From positions 2,373,501-2,437,500 of the forward strand of contig JACVTC010000003.1 of assembly GCA_016946835.1 (NCBI GenBank): a DNA stretch of 64,000 bases. The letters are read 5' to 3'. How positions within the stretch are numbered: position 1 is the stretch's first letter; the number at the start of each line of letters is the position of its first letter. The position numbers were made by a program, and so were the translations under genes. This document shows positions 23,590-35,330 of the stretch, in pieces. The DNA is from Neocallimastix lanati (nom. inval.) (lineage: Eukaryota; Neocallimastigomycota; Neocallimastigomycetes; Neocallimastigales; Neocallimastigaceae). Below the pieces are notes generated by a model. It did no database searches. It was not told the origin of the DNA and saw nothing but the letters and a program-made list of their open reading frames with translations.

Positions 23590-25557
23590 ATGAGATACAA
23601 TAAAATTTTTTCTGTTTTAGGTTTATTAGCTGCCTCATTAGTTAAAGTTAATGCTTCAAGAGGTGACTTCTATGGTGAAAATGATAATCGTCCAGAAATA
23701 TTTAAGATTTTGGATGATCATATTGCTTCTATTAAAATTAATTTTGATGATGAAACTTGGGCAACTATGAAGGAAAAAACACACTTAGAACCATGGGATG
23801 CTGGAAAGCATGGTGAAAAGTATGGTACTGAAAATGCTACAATGGAATTTACTGTAGAAGGAACTGATTATAGAGTTGATTTACAACCAGGTGATTTTAA
23901 GTTTTATCTTGCTGGTAAAGGTAGTCGTAACTTTGTTAAGCCAAATTACAATATTAAGCTTTCCAAAGGAAAGTTATTTGACTTAAAATTACTTCGTCTT
24001 CGTTCTAATATTCGTGATGCCACTTTAATGCGTGAAAAGCTTTCTAGTGATTTACTTTATAAGATGGGAATTAAGGCAACTTCTACAAACTATGCTAAGG
24101 TTGAAGTTAATGGAGAATACCTTGGTCTCTATATTCTTACTAATAAGGTTAAGAAAGATTTTATGAAGAAATATTTCAATGATGAAGAACTTACTACTCT
24201 TTATGAATGTAAAGATGATCGTATCAGATTTGAAGATAATACTGTTGCTGAAAAGTGTATTAATGTAAATGAAGATCTTGTTGATTATAAGGATGAAATT
24301 AAAAGCTTAAATGATGCTGTCAATAATGCTAAAACTATTGATGATATTAAAGATATTATCGATGTTGATGCTGTTTTAAGATCATTTGCTTTTGAATTCG
24401 TTACTATTTCTTGGGATCATTTCTTCCTTCAAGGTCACAATTTCTTCTGGTATAAGAAACCAGAAGATGGTAAATGGATGATAATTCTTAATGATTTCGA
24501 TGAAACCTTTGCTCAAGATATTTATCCAAATTACTACACGGATGAAAGTAGATATGTCGAAAAGAATTACATTCCAGATATAGAAACTATTAATTTACCA
24601 AATCTCTCTGTTCGTGATATGGATACTGGTCATAAGCTTGTTAAATTACTTATCTTAGATGATGATACTCGCTGGCGTGAAATTCTTGGTGAAGTCGTTA
24701 AGACTGCTTTCAACCCGGATGTTCTTTATCCACGTATTGATGAAATTGCTGATTTAATTCATGATGAAATTGCTGTTTCTCGTGGTATTGTTGAAGAAAC
24801 TGGCAAGGCTCATGGTTGTTTCAACATTCTTGGTCAAGATCCAGGATGGAACATTACTCAATTTGAAGATACTATTAATTTCACTAATTGGATTTCTACA
24901 CAAGGTAGTGCTATTAGTTATGGTTTAAAGTTCTTCATTCAAGAACGTTTAAGATATATTTGCCATACCTATGCTATTGATCCAAAAACTCTTGAATTAA
25001 TTGAACCACGTCCAGTTGTTTCCTTCTGGGGTATTAAGTTAAAGAATAGAGTTACTACCTATGGTAGTGAACATCTTGGTTGGGGTGCTCCACAAATTAA
25101 GTTCGAATACCCAGAACTTGAAAAGGAACAATACATGCAAGAAGAATACAATGCTAATGCTGAAAAGAATAAGGAACCATCCGAATATCATTACTTACCA
25201 ACTATTCATGAACAAAATAATAGTGAACAAGAACAAACTGTCACTGAACAACCAACTGAACCAGCTGAAACCACTAATACAACTGAATCAGCTGAAACTT
25301 GCTGGTCTGAAAAGTTAGATTACCCATGCTGTACTTCTACCTGTTATGTTTACTCAACTGATGAAGATGGTGAATGGGGTTACGAAGACAATCATTGGTG
25401 TGGTGTTCCAGCTTCTTGCTCTCAAGATCAATGCTGGTCCACTAAGCTTGGTTATGGATGTTGTGAAGGATGTCATACTTATGAAGTTGATGACAATGGA
25501 AAATGGGGTTATGAAAACGGAAAGTGGTGTGGTATTGTTGAAGATAAATGCCAATAA
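23590..25557 (+). CDS. Secreted CotH-kinase protein with two fungal dockerins
   Basis: A single exon of 655 residues. Residues 1-22 form a signal peptide (basic start, hydrophobic core, cleavage near VNA-S). Residues about 35-470 match the CotH family of atypical kinases first known from bacterial spore coats. Features include the early FKILDDHIASIKINFDD strand, KPNYNIKLSKGK, LLRLRSN-x-RDATLMREKLS, VNGEYLGLYIL, and the FEFVTISWDHFF...NDFDETF region with N301, D302 and D304 as likely metal/catalytic residues. A Glu/Thr/Pro-rich linker (about 535-570) leads to two Cys-rich modules (about 571-610 and 615-652), each with CW-x6-CC...D-x-G-x-WG-x-E-x3-WCG, the fungal dockerin (CBM10-like) pattern. 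Dockerins attach proteins to the extracellular cellulosome of gut fungi, so this is probably a cellulosome-associated CotH protein; its substrate is unknown. The start is chosen because the signal peptide follows at once and the leader is A-rich. Confidence 0.95.
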   Translation: MRYNKIFSVLGLLAASLVKVNASRGDFYGENDNRPEIFKILDDHIASIKINFDDETWATMKEKTHLEPWDAGKHGEKYGTENATMEFTVEGTDYRVDLQPGDFKFYLAGKGSRNFVKPNYNIKLSKGKLFDLKLLRLRSNIRDATLMREKLSSDLLYKMGIKATSTNYAKVEVNGEYLGLYILTNKVKKDFMKKYFNDEELTTLYECKDDRIRFEDNTVAEKCINVNEDLVDYKDEIKSLNDAVNNAKTIDDIKDIIDVDAVLRSFAFEFVTISWDHFFLQGHNFFWYKKPEDGKWMIILNDFDETFAQDIYPNYYTDESRYVEKNYIPDIETINLPNLSVRDMDTGHKLVKLLILDDDTRWREILGEVVKTAFNPDVLYPRIDEIADLIHDEIAVSRGIVEETGKAHGCFNILGQDPGWNITQFEDTINFTNWISTQGSAISYGLKFFIQERLRYICHTYAIDPKTLELIEPRPVVSFWGIKLKNRVTTYGSEHLGWGAPQIKFEYPELEKEQYMQEEYNANAEKNKEPSEYHYLPTIHEQNNSEQEQTVTEQPTEPAETTNTTESAETCWSEKLDYPCCTSTCYVYSTDEDGEWGYEDNHWCGVPASCSQDQCWSTKLGYGCCEGCHTYEVDDNGKWGYENGKWCGIVEDKCQ

Positions 25558-26024
25558 GCTTATAAAACAAAAATAATTAATATTGTTGATTTAATATAAA
25601 ATTTAATTATTTATATTTATTTATTCATTATGATCTTAAATACGTTATATGAATAAATAATTTAAAAATATGTTTATTGTATTAATAAAATTCGCACACA
25701 TACAAAAAAAAAAATAATAATAATAAGGTGATTCATTTATTGCTTATAAAAATTATTCACTTTATGTAATTTAATATAATAAAATATATAGATATAAAGA
25801 ATTTAAAAATAATAAATACAAAAAAAAAAAAAAAAAAAAAATTACATATATAAATTTTCAAGAAAGGACTATAAAAATAGAGTAATAGAGATAACACTAA
25901 TTTAAAAATAATTTTAATAGAGAAAATAAATAAACTTATTAGTATATAATAATATGCATTAAAATAGTATATATATATATAATATAAATTTAGATATAGA
26001 AAAAAAAAACTTTAAAAATAATTT

Positions 26025-26061
<37 letters not shown>

Positions 26062-26649
26062 AATTAAAAAAAAAATAAAAATAAAAAATATAAAATTAAT
26101 ACAATTTTTAAAATAAAATATTAAAATAAAATATTATAAAATGTTTATTGGAATGACTTTCTTTTTTGTTTTATAAATTATTATTTTATAAATTATTATT
26201 TTTTTATAATCTAAATTTTTATTATATTCTTATTTATTTATTATATGCCGTTATGTATTCCTTTATTGTTATGATAGTATGTGTAAATTTTCATTATATT
26301 AAACTTTATTTTAATACATTTTTCAATATATTTTTTTTTTATCTTTAAATATACAATTTTTTTATACAATTTCTTAACAAATACAGATATAATTTATTTG
26401 TATTTTTCATTTAATATGTAATTAACATATAATAGGTTTAATAAAAAATTTTATTAAATTAAATGATTGAAGATCTGATTTTTAGTAACAAAAATTTTTA
26501 TATATTGATTAATTATTAAAAATAAACTTTAATAAATAATAAAAAAAGGTTTATATATATATATATTTTTTATTTTTATAAAATTTAAATTTAATCTTTA
26601 ATTAATAATAAATAAATATTTAATGAAACTTTATTGAAACAAATTTAAT
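25558..26649. other. Intergenic region downstream of the CotH gene
   Basis: AT-rich, with poly-A runs (25821-25841, 26031-26059) and possible AATAAA signals near 25644 and 25686. The Phe/Tyr-rich frame at 26166-26348 is a low-complexity artefact. Confidence 0.75.
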
Positions 26650-26760
26650 ATATCTATTTATATTTATCTTGGTGTTCCTTTTTCAGATGATCTCTTACCC
26701 AAAGATGGAACCAAAGTGTATGATTTCTGAGGGGATCAGCAAATAGTATAATAATAAAAT
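26650..26760 (+). pseudogene. Short LINE reverse-transcriptase fragment
   Basis: Reads YIYLGVPFSDDLLPKDGTK on +, almost the same as YIYLGIPFSDDLL of the LINE at 28876-28915. Only this block remains, before stops. Confidence 0.75.
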
Positions 26761-26939
26761 CTTAATTATTTTTCAATTTTATATGCAAACTCAATCTTTT
26801 ATATAAATCATAACTATAGTTTTTTAAATCAATTATTCAATCAAAAGAATTTTTTACACTATACTACTAACAATATTGTTTTTGTTTTTCTCTCTTATAT
26901 ACTATATATATATATATATTTTTTTTTTTCTATAGTTAT

Positions 26940-29900
26940 ATATGTTATTTTATATCCCTTCCATCGTGGTTTCTACTGCTTCGGTAATTATATGAACAAT
27001 TATAGCCTTATTTTTATCCATGACCTTAATTCTTGGTCCCCTAGCAAACTAATGGCTCAAGTTATTAGTAAGATCCCTAACTACAATGAAATTTCCATGT
27101 CATCTAAAATGAGGCTTTGGCAACTCCTATTTATAAAACCTCGGTTAGTACTACATTTTATTGTATTTCTGATCATAAACCTATTTTACTTTCTTGCAAC
27201 AAAGTTCTCTCCGATGGCTTTATAAGTCCTGTTAAAGTCTCTAAATGGTCTACTCATATTTGTAAAACAAAAAATTCAGCTATTTTATTACATAATTTTT
27301 ATTTAATCCTAGCAAATGACCTCGATTCTCATTACAATTCGCTTACATCTGATGAAATGGTAGAAAAATTTATCAATACAGTAAATAATATCTGGAAAGA
27401 TATTAAGGCTTTCATTTCAACAAATTTAAAAGGCTCTGCTTTTCATTGCCCTTATTACATTAAAAAACTGTCTCTTGAAAAACATATTGCATTTCGAAAT
27501 ATTAAGCCTTACTTTAACTGTGAAAATGTTGATAATTACCTTGAACAATTTAACATAAATATGAAAAACTTTGCAAATTAATCAAGTAAACAAAGAGCAT
27601 TTCGTTCTGCTAGATTTATGGCTATATTGTAAAAATCGGTAATTATTTTTTTAATAAAGATTTCAAAAATGATTGAAGATGTTTAAAAAAAATATCTAAG
27701 CCATCTTATTCATCTACCTCACTTACTTGCATTAAATCTAAATTTGGTCAAGATATTATCTCTCCTACTAAGCAATTAGATAGATGGGCTGAAAATTATA
27801 AAGATCTAGCTTCTGACCCCTCAGGTCACAGCCTTAATCGTAACTACTGGAATCATGCTTTAAGGAATATTAGTCTTAGACCCTCTACCTGGAATATCAG
27901 CTGTCCAATTACGTTTGAAGATATTAAAAAAACTATTTCATCAATGAAAAACAACAAAGCACCCGGCCCCGATGGTATCCCGATTGAATTCTACAAAGCT
28001 CTTTTTTTGCAATGAAGAATTACTAGAAACACATCCTGCTGCTGGAAAGTGTTTTAAATTGATTTTTAATAAAATAGGGAATGGGTCTTTTCCTAAAAAA
28101 TGGAACTCAACTTTTATTGTATCTAACCCTAAGAAAGGTGACCTATCAGATTGTAGTAATTATCGAGGTATTTCCTCTCATTAATGTTGGACTGAAAATC
28201 ATTTCAAAAATTATATCAGATAGAATATCTACTTACGCACTCTCACACAATTTCATTAGACCTGAACAATTTGGTTTTCGCAACCGTGAAGAATGCATTA
28301 GTTTTATTCATTTCCGTTAGAGAAATTTGACAAAGAAGAAAAATTCAAGGAAAATTCAAATATTTAGCCTTTTTAGATCTTAAAAAAGCTTATGATTCAA
28401 TTCCTATTTATAACATTCTTTCTAAATTATATCATTATGGAGTACGTGGTAAATATTTTGATTTTCTTTGTAATTTATATACCTCATCTAAAGCTCGTGC
28501 TCGATTTGCTTCAATGTTATCAAATGAATTTCCTTTTAAAAGAGGTGTTCGTAAAGGTTTTCCATTATCTCCAATCTTATTCAATTTATTCATCAATGAT
28601 ATATTAAATGACTGTGAAAAGTATGATGTTAATATTGGAAGAAAAAAGTGTTGTGGTGGACTCTTTGCTGATGATATTGTTCTCATTGCTCTAAGTGCAA
28701 AAAATTTAGAAAAATTACTAAAAAAGGTACATAGATGGGCTAATTTAAATGAAATGACTTTTGGTATTGAAAAATGTGCAACTATGGTTATAAAACCAAT
28801 GAACTTCCAATCTCCTCCAAACTATAGTGACCCAACCTTCTATTTAGGAATGAATGCTATTCCTAAAGTTTCTAGTTATATTTATCTTGGTATTCCTTTT
28901 TCTGATGATCTCTTACTAGAACACATTATATCTCACATGCATTTTAAAGTTAGAAAATCCCTTCTTTCATTTACACATTTCTTCTCAAATGAACTTATCC
29001 CTATTGCATACAAGAAAAAAGTTTTTCAATCCTTTGTTATTAGTAAAGTAATTTATTATTCTCCTTTACTTGGTTCAAACAAATCTAGAACGGCCAGAAT
29101 TCAAACATTAATTAATACTGGTCTATTTTGGTGTATCGGCTCCTTCTCTAAAAATGGTAAAACAAGTTCAGAAGACAATGACTATATTAGACATAATTCT
29201 ACTATAAGTACTTATGCTTTATCTCGAGATCTAAGCATCCCTCCTATTGTTGGTATCCGCGCAGCCTTATAGATTAAATCATTCGCAAAATGGAGTAAAT
29301 CAAACTGTATTATAAAGGATCTTATTAAATCTATACCCATAATGCCTTATTATTCCTATATTAAAGAATCTAGGACATTGTATAAAAAAATCAAAAAACA
29401 ATAAATGTGTAAAATATGACTATATTTTAGAACGTTAATGGAAATCAGTTTCCAAATTTCAAGGTATTAAAGGTCAAAACTACGATAGTAACAAGTTTAA
29501 CAAGTTCTCAAACAATAAAGCTATAATTATGCTTAGCTTAAAATATCCCCAATTCAACTTAGGGTTTTCGTGGATTATACGTTTACGCTGTGGTTATAAA
29601 TACAATACTACTATTGCTATTAGAATGGGTAGAGTTTCAGAAGATTGTCCCAAGACATGCCCCTGTTGTGGCGAAGATAAACAATCTTTTGAGCATTGAA
29701 TTTTTAAATGCGATGCTCTTGCATCTTTTAGATGGAATTCTTTAAATTTCATCGATGATCTCTATGTTTTATTCCTTAGGAAGATTAGAGTGTTTAATCC
29801 TCTTTCTTCCTATGACTCTATTTCTAATTTTGAAGATTATATCAATCATTATATATATTTGTTCCTTCTTGGTGGGACTTTAGTTTTAAATGAGCTACAT

Positions 29901-30454
29901 TTCGATAGTGGGGAACAGAGACAATTAAATGAACTACTTTTCAAAGGTTCATCTGAGTCACCTGTTTCAAAAATTGTGGGCTTGGCGGAATTCTTAACAA
30001 GGGCAATACTTATCATAAAGTAGTTCGTTTGAGCTATTATTTGATAGGTATTCCAAATTACCAAACTTAACCAAGAGCGTCGACGTCGTACTGATAAGGC
30101 ATAATGATAATACAGGACCATCATCTATTTCTACGAATGATGAATCTCGACCTAGTAGTTCAATAAATGATGAATCCGAGGAGAGTTTAGTGGACACCAC
30201 ACTATCTATTTTAAAGATGTTACTTTTAGGTTTTATTTCTTTTTTATTTGTTAGGAAGGGAAAAAAAATTCCTGCATAGTACAACTTGCCGAAATACATA
30301 GTATTTTTGAGCTTTTTTATTTTTTATTTTTTAACTTTTATTTTTATTTTTAATTTATAATGTACCTTTCACCTACATGTATTTTTTTTATAATAAAATT
30401 AATAAAGTTATGGAAGTGTATTCTCTTCCCTGTCTAAAAAAAAAAAAAAAAAAA
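26940..30454 (+). mobile_element. Non-LTR retrotransposon (LINE A), decayed, with poly-A tail
   Basis: In order on +: the end of an APE-type endonuclease with SDHKPIL (about 27170-27190); a spacer domain (SAFHCPYYIKK near 27432-27465); RT motif NNKAPGPDGIPIEFYKAL (about 27950-28003); PKKGDLSDCSNYRGIS (about 28130-28180); LAFLDLKKAYDS-like sequence near 28370-28398; RGVRKGFPLSPILFNLFIND and FADDIVLIA (catalytic Asp pair near 28669-28674); thumb YIYLGIPFSDDLL; a C-terminal CPCCG...FEH...FKC zinc-binding block (about 29657-29712, with a stop in it); and a tail domain. AATAAA at about 30401 and poly-A at 30436-30454 end it. The 5' end is truncated and many stops break it. Confidence 0.9.
28514..29272 (+). 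pseudogene. LINE A reverse-transcriptase core (longest intact frame)
   Basis: 252 residues without a stop, covering the RT palm from the RGVRKGFPLSPILFNLF block through FADDIVLIA to the thumb (RAAL). It is the best preserved part of LINE A. It lacks the upstream RT motifs in the same frame, so it cannot make active enzyme alone. Confidence 0.85.
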
Positions 30455-30599
30455 TAATATATATATATATATATAATTTTATATCAATAGATTGTTGGTT
30501 ATACATTATTCATGCTACATTATATTTTATTACATAAGACTCTTATATATCACATATTCTAAACTCTAATTATAAATTCAAATTTAATCCATAGTCAAC

Positions 30600-33387
30600 C
30601 CCAATGATGTGGACTATTTTTCTAGGTCCATGGAGGATTGATGGAAAAGGAATAACCTATATCAGGTGTACTAATTACAGCTTTCTGTGATTCTGATGAT
30701 AATCAATGGTTATCCTTTCTAAAGTGGTTTCCAGTATGAAGAGAGAGGTCGGTAATAGCCTATACTTTAATGTACTTTCAAATAATTACCCTTTTCTTTG
30801 TCACTATAATACAATTTTACGAAAAGCTGATTCAAATATACCTGATATGAGAGGTCTTAGTTTTAGTGTACATCGTTTTTGTTCATTTTCTCCAGATCTC
30901 TTTGAGTATGAATATATCATTTATGTCAACCATACTTCTTTTTGGGGAATTAAATTCACTATTGGTAATATTTATGTTCCTACGATCACTCATAAGGATG
31001 AAAGAATGAATGCCTTTTCAGAAATTACTAATTAGATGAAGAGACATACTTATACTCCGTCTATTCTTGTAGATGACTTTAATATGGCTAAATCCCAATT
31101 AGAAAGTTTACTTAATAAATCATCTCATCAGCAGTTCTCTAAAAACTTAACGGGTCTTGATTTCACATGGGTTCGGGATGGTAGATCGTCTTGTATTAAT
31201 CATGTTGTATTTAATTGTAAAATGAAGGAATACATTAATAAGGTATCTGTTTATAGTACATTCAATGATATTTCTGACCACTTCTCTCTTATCTTTTCCT
31301 GTAAGAAGGATGACTCAGAAGGTTTTCATGCTCCTACTCTATCTAGAAGATTAAAATGGTCCAAAATCATGTGTAATGAAAAGCAAAATGAAATATTCTC
31401 AAGTAACTACTTCTCAATTCTTTAATGAATTTGATGATAATGAAGAATTAAGTTCTAATGAAATGGTCAATAAATTTATAGAAACAACTAATAAAATTGG
31501 TGATAAAGTTCGTGCTAGAGTTCCTTGTGATCTTAAAGGCTCAGCTTTCCACTGCCCTTATTATATCAAGAAACTTTCTCATGAAAGGCATATTGCATCT
31601 TAAAAAATCAAAAAAATTTTCTTTAGGTCCTAATCTTGAAAACCTTTTAAATTTGTTTTCGTGAATATTAAAATACATGTGGTAAAGTCAGGTCAATTAA
31701 ATTTTCTATTAAATCAAAACAATTTCATCGTCGATAGAATCTGTATGTAATATTTTCGTAACAAAAATGCTAGGTGTGCATGGTTAAAATTAAAGAAGCT
31801 GTCTCACCCTATGTACTCTAATTCTACTTCGTCAAGCATTTTGTGGAACAAGCAGGGTAACTATTTATTTTCTCATTCGGATCCATCTTTCTTTATTGGA
31901 AGTAACAAATTACTTAAAACTGACAACTATACTTATCTTGGTATTCCTTTTGATGAATCTTTATCATTGAAACCTATACAATCCAAATTAAACAATAATT
32001 TAAATGTCAAGTTAAATTCGTACTTTCGATTTCTTATCAATAAATCTATTCCTCTCCCATTGAAGAAATATGTTTTAATTTCGTTTATTCATAGTCTTTT
32101 TTTTATATTATGCTCCTCTATTTGGTTCAAATAAGAGCAGATGCTCTATAGTTAAAAAAATTATTAATAGAGGACTTTATTGGAGTTATGGATTTAAATC
32201 TCGTAATTCTTATATTAGTCTCTATGATATTACTCGTAAATTGAGAATACCTCATCTTTCAGCTGTCTGTGCTATATCTCAATTACGCTGCTTTAAAAAA
32301 TGGAAAAACTCATCATGTATTATTAATCATCTCACTAATAATATTCCTACTATGTCACATTACTCATAGACTAAAGAATCAAGGACTTTGGATAAGAAAT
32401 TAAATGGTAAAAAAAAACAAGTGAAATAAAAAAGTTTTATTGGGAAAGAAAATGTCTTCAAACCCTCAAAAGCTAAAAAAAAAAAAAAAGCAATTATTAA
32501 CAAGGAGAATGATATTGGATTTATTTCAGAAATCAAAGACTTATCATTTCAATATCCTAAGTATCAATTAGGATTCTTTTAGGTTTCTCGAATTAGGTCT
32601 GGTTTTAAATTTGACATTAGTATTTCCATTAAAAGAAAAATTGTCTCAGGAGATTGCCCTATTTGTTGCCCATGTTGTGGTGTTAGTGCACCTTGCTTTT
32701 CTCACTGGATCTTTGCCTGTAAGGAATTGGAAAATTACAGAAATAAATCTTTTACCTTTTCTAGATGATCTCTTTTTTGAAGTTTGCAATGATAATTGAA
32801 CAAAAATCCTTGGATGTTTCTTTAGATTCAGAAAAGGATTATGATAATAATATTTATTATTTTATATTGAGTGCTCTTCTTGGCGGGCGTTCATTATATG
32901 AAAAAATTAAAGTTAATGATGGGGAACAAAGACAATTAGTTGACAATATTTTTAAAACAAAGTTTCAACTTCGTCGACTGTTCCGTATTTTGTGGGGATT
33001 ATGGAGTTTCTAAGAAACGTAATACCATTAATTTGTCGATCTTTTTAGATTGATGATGAAATGGTATTCCCGTTGAATCTATTGAATCTACTGTTGCCAA
33101 GAGCGTCGAGGTCGAAATGATAAAACATGGATTTTCACCTCCCTATGAAAGATCTGATACAGATTCGATTGATAACACTAATACTGAAATTATTACTCGC
33201 AATAATGGACGTGGTGTTATCATCGATGAATGAGAAAAGTTAGAAACTATTGCTTCTAACGCACTTTTATAATTATATAATATATAATATTTAATTTCAT
33301 GTATTTTACTTTTTCATTTAAATCATGTAAATTTTATTATTATTATAAATTAAATAAAGTTTTCTCAAAGTCAAAAAAAAAAAAAAA
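30600..33387 (+). mobile_element. Non-LTR retrotransposon (LINE B), internally deleted
   Basis: On +: the APE endonuclease (30706-31300) with WGIKFTIGNIYVPT, ILVDDFNMA, FTWVRDGRSSCINHVVF and ISDHFSLIF; the spacer domain with GSAFHCPYYIKKLSHERHIA (31540-31600); the region up to YLFSHSD (about 31862-31882); then a direct jump to FFIGSNKLLKT...YTYLGIPFDESLSL (thumb). The RT palm including the catalytic Asp pair is therefore missing. The C-terminal zinc block CCPCCG...CFSHWIFACKE lies at about 32655-32725 and the tail domain at 32765-33013. AATAAA near 33353 and poly-A at 33373-33387 end it. Stops and frameshifts break it. Confidence 0.9.
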
Positions 33388-33400
33388 TCCATAGTTAAAG

Positions 33401-33434
<34 letters not shown>

Positions 33435-33745
33435 TATTCTATTTATACCTATTAATTTATATATCTTTTTTTTTTTTTTAATTGATTTATTGGTATATAT
33501 ATAAAATTTTTAAAATATAATTATATTAATATGATAATTATTCATTTATTAAAGAAAATTTAAGATAGTCAATTCAAATCCTAATCCATAAGGAAATGAG
33601 GTTCTCTACATAAGAACTTTTTCTGAATTTATTTATACATTTTTAATTTTGAATATTATTTTTTTTTATTTCACGTTACTATTTTAAATATTATTATGTT
33701 CTAATTGAACAAATATTATTTATTTTATTTTTTTATTAATTTAGT

Positions 33746-33777
<32 letters not shown>

Positions 33778-34333
33778 TAATATAAAAAATTTTCATGTAA
33801 TTAATAATTGAATAAATAAATGAAGATTAAAGTTCACAATATTTGCGGCTATAAAAAAAAATTATATATATATATAAAAATAAGAAAACATTAAAAATTT
33901 AATAATTTTAGAATTATAAAATTATAATTAGTAATTTTTTTCCATTAAATATTTTTTTATATTTTTTAATTATATATATATATATATAATATTAATTTAA
34001 TTTTTTTTTCTTTTTTCTTTTTTCCTCTTGGAAACGTTTTGTACATAATAAAAAAAACTTAAAAATATTAATAATAATAAATAATAAATAGTTGTTAAGA
34101 GTCAGGAATATAAGGTTTATAATTATATCAATTTTATTAATATATTTTATGATAAAGAGTTACTAGCAATACAATAATTATATGAAATAAAATAATTATA
34201 ATATATGTATACATAATGTGAAATAATTATTATATATATATATATTTTTTTTTTATTTTATTATTATTATTATTATTATTATTATATTTTTTTTTCAAAA
34301 TTGATGATATTTACATATGTATACTTTTATTTC

Positions 34334-34372
<39 letters not shown>

Positions 34373-34823
34373 TATAATATTAATGTTGGTAAATGTAAAT
34401 AAAAGATAAAAGATAATTTATAATTAGAATGATAATTTCATAATTATATATATATATTAAATATATATATAATTGTTTTACTTATATATAAGATTGGTAT
34501 TTTAAGAGTTGCGTTAAAAATTAATATATAGATTTATAGGATATTATTTATTAATTTTTATAATAAAAAAAAAATATTAATTACTATACTATTATTATAC
34601 TATTATAAAATGTAAAAATATTATTATTATTATTCTTTCTTTTCTTTCATTTTTATTTTTAATCTTTCTTATTTTTTTTTAAAAAAATTATTTTAAAATT
34701 TCTTTTTTTTTTTTTTTAAAAAAATATTATTTATTATATGGGAAATTTTAATTTTTCAAATCAAAATTTTTATATATATTTAAATGGGAAAAATAATTAT
34801 AAAAAAAAAAAAAAAATAGGAAA

Positions 34824-34862
<39 letters not shown>

Positions 34863-35181
34863 AAAGCAAAATAATAATTTTGAAATTTTTAATTATTATA
34901 TATTACTTATAATACAATTATTTGCATTTTTATATAATATAAATTATTAAAGTGAAAAGTAATTTAATAAAATACTATGGAATTTTTTTATTTTTTTTTT
35001 TTTTTTTTTAACATTAAAAAAAAAAAAAAAGTGATTAAATAATATTGCTAATATATATATATATATTACGTTTTTTTTATGGTATAATAAATTTATTCTT
35101 ATTTATATTATTTATTTATTATATATATATATATTATTTTGACTTTTGTTTGTTTTTATGATTATTTCTATTTTATTTGTA

Positions 35182-35213
<32 letters not shown>

Positions 35214-35330
35214 GAATATTATTTATTTATTTAAATATTTACTTAAGGTTTAATATTCAAAATTATTTCATATTTAAGAGTGATAAAATTTTTTTTATAA
35301 TTTATTTTCTTGGTTGTTTGTTTGTTAATT
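33388..35330. other. AT-rich intergenic between LINE B and the RhoGEF gene
   Basis: Contains long T and A runs (about 33401-33433, 33748-33776, 34339-34369, 34829-34860, 35187-35212) and (AT)n tracts. Apart from the dispersed repeat at 33566-33640 nothing protein-like is visible. Confidence 0.75.
33566..33640 (+). repeat. Dispersed repeat shared with 48912-48987 (inverted)
   Basis: GATAGTCAATTCAAATCCTA, then GTGAGGTT/ATGAGGTT and GAAC-TTTTTCTGAATTTATT, appear here on + and at 48912-48987 on -, roughly 75% alike by eye. Both copies lie beyond the 3' side of related LINE remnants. Confidence 0.7.

Noticed and set aside
25061-25576. Alternative small frames inside the dockerin region
   Set aside because: Shifted or antisense readings of the CotH-dockerin gene, whose own frame has the full cysteine pattern.
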